Origin: GCA-2401735 sp051252095
Lineage (GTDB): Bacteria; Pseudomonadota; Gammaproteobacteria; Burkholderiales; Methylophilaceae
Direction of reading: 5' to 3'
Length of the DNA: 64,000 nucleotides
Assembly (NCBI GenBank): GCA_051252095.1
Contig: JBPOFK010000003.1
Location: 62,001-126,000 of the forward strand
Made by a program: the position numbers and the translations under genes
The notes under the pieces: model-generated
Database searches by the model: none
The model's input: the letters and a program-made list of their open reading frames with translations, nothing else
What the model was told of the DNA's origin: nothing
Shown: positions 61,384 through 64,000 of the stretch, piece by piece
How the letters are laid out: every line of letters begins with the position of its first letter
Position numbering within the stretch: position 1 is the first letter of the stretch

Positions 61384-62604
61384 ATGAACAACAAGTTAAA
61401 ATTAGCAGTTGCAGCAGCCTTAGTTGCTGGTGCTTCAAGCGCTAATGCTGGTATTATGATCCCAGCTGGTGATTGGACACTAGACATCGGTGGCGTTGTA
61501 AACGCTTACTACACACGCACATCATTCAGTGGTGATACTGGTGGTGCAGCATCACCTCTTGGTTTAGGTGATGGCAATGCCGAGGACTCAAATAACATAA
61601 CAACAGGTTTGTTGCCTAACTACCTGTCAGTTTCTGGTAAGACGCGTCAAAATGATTTAGACGTTGGTTTTACTATCTCAATTAACCCAGGTGCTTCGAC
61701 TACAAACGGTGGTTTCCAAGGTTCACAACAGGAAAATCGTCAAGCATTTTTAACATTTGGTGATGCTTCTTGGGGTTCTATTAAAATTGGTAAAGACCTA
61801 GGTATTTATGCGTCAGACGCAATTTTGAATGACATGACGCTCTTAGGTGTTGGTTCAGGCGCAGGATCTTTAGCTGGTAATACAACTACTTTAGGCCGTA
61901 TTGGTTCTGGCTTTATGTATGCAGACTGGAAATCACAAGTGGCTTATTCATCACCTAATTGGAATGGCTTCAATTTCACAGTTGGTGTAACTCAAGCATG
62001 GAATGCAATTGATAATCCATTAGATGCAGTAGCTTTGGGTAGTCTGGGCGGCACTGGACGCGGGGAAGGTCAGTCTGCTTATGAGGCTAAAGCTTCTTAT
62101 GCATGGACTGGTGATGTTGCTGGTAAAGTTTGGGCATCAGCAATTTCACAAAAGGTAGACTTCAACGTTGCTGGTATTGGTGATGATCGCGCTACAGCAT
62201 GGGATATTGGTGCTAATGTTAATGTTGCTGGTTTCGGTTTAACAGCTTACTATGGTGACGGTGAAGGTATCGGACAAACAATTCAATTGTTTGATGGTTT
62301 TGATTCTACAGGCGATGCACGTGACTCAGACCAATGGTACTTACAAGCAACATATACTATTCCTGGCGTAGGTACAAAAATCGGTGCTAGTTATGGCGAA
62401 TCTACCTTGGATGGTAACAGTGGCGAAGTTTTTGATGAGTTAGAAGATAGTATGTGGACACTAGGTGTTTATCATCCTATCACCAAGCATCTAAACTTAG
62501 TTGCTGAGTACTCAGAATCAGAAAGAGATCTAGATAGAACTGCTCTGACTGACTTAAAGGCTGATGCAAAAACAATCTCTTTAGGTGCGATTTTATTCTT
62601 CTAG
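61384..62604 (+). CDS. Gram-negative outer-membrane porin
   Basis: A 406-residue porin with signal peptide KLKLAVAAALVAGASSANA (cleavage near residue 22) and a mature sequence of short alternating strands rich in Gly, Ser and aromatic residues. Typical segments are WTLDIGGVVNAYYTRTSF, NRQAFLTFGDASWGSIKIGKDLG and the C-terminal KTISLGAILFF with terminal Phe, the outer-membrane insertion signal. It resembles general trimeric porins of methylotrophic betaproteobacteria. A separate promoter and strong AGGAG suggest high expression. Confidence 0.9.
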   Translation: MNNKLKLAVAAALVAGASSANAGIMIPAGDWTLDIGGVVNAYYTRTSFSGDTGGAASPLGLGDGNAEDSNNITTGLLPNYLSVSGKTRQNDLDVGFTISINPGASTTNGGFQGSQQENRQAFLTFGDASWGSIKIGKDLGIYASDAILNDMTLLGVGSGAGSLAGNTTTLGRIGSGFMYADWKSQVAYSSPNWNGFNFTVGVTQAWNAIDNPLDAVALGSLGGTGRGEGQSAYEAKASYAWTGDVAGKVWASAISQKVDFNVAGIGDDRATAWDIGANVNVAGFGLTAYYGDGEGIGQTIQLFDGFDSTGDARDSDQWYLQATYTIPGVGTKIGASYGESTLDGNSGEVFDELEDSMWTLGVYHPITKHLNLVAEYSESERDLDRTALTDLKADAKTISLGAILFF

Positions 62605-62652
62605 GATAAAATAAATCTAGCGCAGACTTGTCTCTGTGTTTGAGGTAAAAAG

Positions 62653-62678
62653 ACGGTAACTTCGGTTGCCGTTTTTTT
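62653..62678 (+). terminator. Rho-independent terminator after the porin gene
   Basis: ACGGTAAC (62653-62660), TTCG tetraloop, GTTGCCGT (62665-62672), then a seven-T run. It is a strong intrinsic terminator. Confidence 0.92.
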
Positions 62679-62725
62679 ATTTGTGACAGCGAGTTTTGAG
62701 TACTTTCCATATATAACCATACTCT

Positions 62726-62814
62726 GTCATTGCGAGCTCGTGTAGGCTATAACAATCTATATATGACTCTAATCTCTACAATGCTTGATTGCTTCGTTGC
62801 TAGGTTCATTGCAA
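62726..62814. repeat. Degenerate copy of a dispersed palindromic repeat
   Basis: GTCATTGCGAG (62726-62736), a degenerate middle, then GATTGCTTCGTTGCT (62787-62801) and TTCATTGCAA. This is the pattern of a palindromic repeat (GTCATTGCGAG ... GATTGCTTCG ... CGCAATGAC) found between genes in several bacterial groups. It is degraded compared with the copy at 63641-63730. The rest of the 62605-62907 gap holds only the porin terminator and A+T-rich sequence. Confidence 0.6.
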
Positions 62815-62907
62815 ATCGTTAGTTGCCGTTAGCAGTGCAGTCATTTAAACTTATTGCTCCAAATAATTGTCTATTTATGAATACGATAAGCACCTAAATA
62901 ATTAATC

Positions 62908-63579
62908 ATGAACTTATACCCAGTTACTATTCTAGAAAACTTTTACGAAAACCCAGACGAGGTAAGGCGCTTTGCACTAAGTCAAAAATATAAATATAGA
63001 TATCAAATGAAAGATGAAAATTACGTCTTTCCAGGTAGCCGAACTAAAGATTTATTTACAATTAACAAGTCGTTATTTGAAAAAGCAAATAGAAAAATCA
63101 TTTCTATATTTCATACGGGTGATGATCTTACTAGATGGTCCATTACAACAAGCTTTCAAAGCGTATCGGAGGAATATGGAGAAGGCGTGATTCATACGGA
63201 CCATAATACCGTCTTTGCCGCAGTACTCTATTTAACGCCTGATGCGCCATTAGATTCTGGTACTTCTTTATTTAAACCGAATGACAAGTTTAACCAAGAG
63301 AAATATGAATGGTGTTTGAAAGAGAATGATAGACGTTTTGACCAGGGTGAGATTGTCATGGATACGTCCTATCATGACATGTTTGATGAAGTGGTGCGGA
63401 TTAATAATGTGTATAACACACTGATTTTATATGAAGGACGTCACTACCATGCAGCGAATAAGTTCTTTGGTAAAACTCTCAAGGATTCTCGTTTAGCGCA
63501 AGTGTTTTTTGTGAATAAGATTGATGCGCAAAAATATAGTTCTTTCCCTGTTTGGCGTAGCCAACAAGTTAAAGTCTAG
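62908..63579 (+). CDS. 2OG-Fe(II) oxygenase-like protein (DUF6445-like)
   Basis: A 223-residue protein with a probable double-stranded beta-helix fold. The His-x-Asp pair is in GVIHTDHNTVFAAVLYLTPDAPLDSGTSLF, and a distal His region is YNTLILYEGRHYHAANKFFG. The N terminus (ILENFYENPDEVRRFALSQKYKY) resembles small phage- and cyanobacteria-associated proteins of this type (DUF6445). Substrate is unknown. It stands alone, with no strong Shine-Dalgarno sequence and palindromic repeats on both sides, which suggests an acquired or mobile-flanked gene. Confidence 0.7.
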   Translation: MNLYPVTILENFYENPDEVRRFALSQKYKYRYQMKDENYVFPGSRTKDLFTINKSLFEKANRKIISIFHTGDDLTRWSITTSFQSVSEEYGEGVIHTDHNTVFAAVLYLTPDAPLDSGTSLFKPNDKFNQEKYEWCLKENDRRFDQGEIVMDTSYHDMFDEVVRINNVYNTLILYEGRHYHAANKFFGKTLKDSRLAQVFFVNKIDAQKYSSFPVWRSQQVKV

Positions 63580-63602
63580 GTTTTTTAAATCAAATTTATA
63601 AC

Positions 63603-63637
63603 TGGATTTCTTCGTCGCTATACTCCTCACAATGACG
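63603..63637. repeat. Half copy of the palindromic repeat
   Basis: TGGATTTCTTCGTCGCTATACTCCTCACAATGACG-type right arm only (GATTGCTTCGTCGC...CTCGCAATGAC pattern), immediately before the full copy. It could be the remnant of a tandem insertion. Confidence 0.55.
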
Positions 63638-63640
63638 GCT

Positions 63641-63730
63641 TGTCACTGCGAGGCCGATAGACCGTGACAGTCTAAGTAAGACGCCAATTAATATCAAAAT
63701 ATGGATTGCTTCACTGCGTTCGCAATGACA
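63641..63730. repeat. Full-length palindromic repeat copy
   Basis: Left arm GTCACTGCGAGGCCG...GACCGTGACAGTCTA (63641-63674) and right arm TATGGATTGCTTCAC...GTTCGCAATGACA (63699-63730) are inverted relative to each other and could fold as a long stem. It lies between the oxygenase-like gene and the convergent ntrC end, where it may also act as a transcription boundary. Confidence 0.7.
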
Positions 63731-63776
63731 CCAAGCTATCAGGTCTTAGGCTTGTCTAAAGGTTCTACTAAAGATA

Positions 63777-64000
63777 TTACTCATCAATACCCAGTTCTTG
63801 AATCTTTCTGGTCAAGGTGTTACGGCCCATTCCAAGTTGCGTAGCAGCTTCAATACGGCGCCCATCGGTATGTTGTAGCGCTTTCTTGATAATCACGCGT
63901 TCAAAATCCTTAGTTAGCCCATCAAGTAACCCTTGCTCACCTCTATTAAGCGCATCTGCCACTTCTTGCGCTAATGCATCTTGCCATGAGTTGCTTGTAG
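63777..64000 (-). CDS. ntrC: Nitrogen regulation response regulator NtrC, C-terminal end (partial)
   Basis: Only the last 74 codons lie in the window and the frame stays open to the edge. The sequence SWQDALAQEVADALNRG, then LTKDFERVIIKKALQHTDG and RRIEAATQLGMGRNTLTRKIQELGIDE match the Fis-type helix-turn-helix of NtrC (GlnG), which activates sigma-54 promoters under nitrogen limitation. A short GTG-started frame from 63962 is internal, not a separate gene. Confidence 0.85.
   Translation of the reverse strand, partial: TSNSWQDALAQEVADALNRGEQGLLDGLTKDFERVIIKKALQHTDGRRIEAATQLGMGRNTLTRKIQELGIDE

Noticed and set aside
63777..63962. Small separate gene encoding a 61-residue Fis-like protein
   Set aside because: The frame stays open upstream of its GTG to the window edge, and the added residues match NtrC, so it is the end of a longer gene.
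1..64000. CRISPR arrays, rRNA, tRNA, insertion sequences and prophage genes
   Set aside because: No regularly spaced repeats, no tRNA cloverleaf or rRNA-like stretch, and no transposase or phage structural genes were seen on either strand.

Overview
The window is an A+T-rich chromosomal segment of a Gram-negative bacterium, most likely a betaproteobacterium of the Methylophilaceae (Methylotenera/Methylophilus type). This placement is inferred from gene content and order: pilVWXY1, the mreBCD-mrdA-rodA-rlpA-dacC-ybeD-lipB-lipA run, gatCAB beside mreB, proteobacterial-type gshA, metXW, and pilMNOPQ-aroKB. No rRNA, tRNA, CRISPR array, prophage or insertion sequence was seen. Almost all of it is ordinary, densely packed housekeeping DNA, with a few accessory loci.

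Layout. 1-6300: minor type IV pilins pilV, pilW, pilX and the tip adhesin pilY1, closed by a terminator. 6330-8250 (minus): a Gx-family membrane protein, a NusG-domain-II protein and an ApbE flavin transferase. 8270-10530 (minus): glutathione synthesis (gshA, gshB). 10555-20002 (minus): one long cell-shape and lipoate run from mreB to lipA. 20164-23424: gatCAB. 23421-24682 (minus): pyrE and a DUF4124 protein. 24707-25477: xth. 25603-27545: a bufferin-type RiPP operon (bufA precursor, bufB DUF692 enzyme, bufC DUF2063 partner). 27542-29673 (minus): DUF1223 protein and an AmpG-like permease. 29955-30968: DUF481 outer-membrane protein. 31104-35365: a Tat-exported molybdenum hydroxylase (iorAB type) with its XdhC and MocA-like maturation factors. 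35448-41410 (minus): an outer-membrane-factor gene remnant, metXW, a HAD phosphatase, prmC, prfA, hemA. 41571-49425: rpe and the trp genes trpE-GGDEF/EAL-trpG-trpD-DUF3465-trpC. 49519-50514: hemB. 50520-54242 (minus): a BLUF photoreceptor, a conserved hypothetical, and PBP1A. 54485-61087: pilMNOPQ-aroKB. 61384-62604: a porin. 62908-63579: a 2OG-oxygenase-like protein flanked by palindromic repeats. 63777-64000 (minus): the 3' end of ntrC.

The most interesting signals are small. Between rpe and trpE an unannotated 16-residue leader peptide, MSILKKYQNLSWRWWS, carries three Trp codons. A 12-nt stretch inside its coding sequence is perfectly complementary to the trpE Shine-Dalgarno region, and no intrinsic terminator is visible. 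This suggests Trp-dependent translational control of trpE rather than classical transcription attenuation. The bufferin precursor has a lipoprotein-type signal and a hairpin between precursor and enzyme genes. The aroK ribosome-binding site lies inside the 3' arm of a terminator-like hairpin. The Gx/NusG-II/ApbE trio resembles accessory genes of flavin-based extracellular electron transfer loci. A c-di-GMP enzyme without its own ribosome-binding site sits inside the trp operon.

Functionally, the window joins envelope building (MreBCD, PBP2, RodA, DacC, RlpA, PBP1A), type IV pilus assembly and tip proteins, tryptophan, shikimate, methionine, haem and glutathione synthesis, and some periplasmic redox and metal-handling accessory systems.
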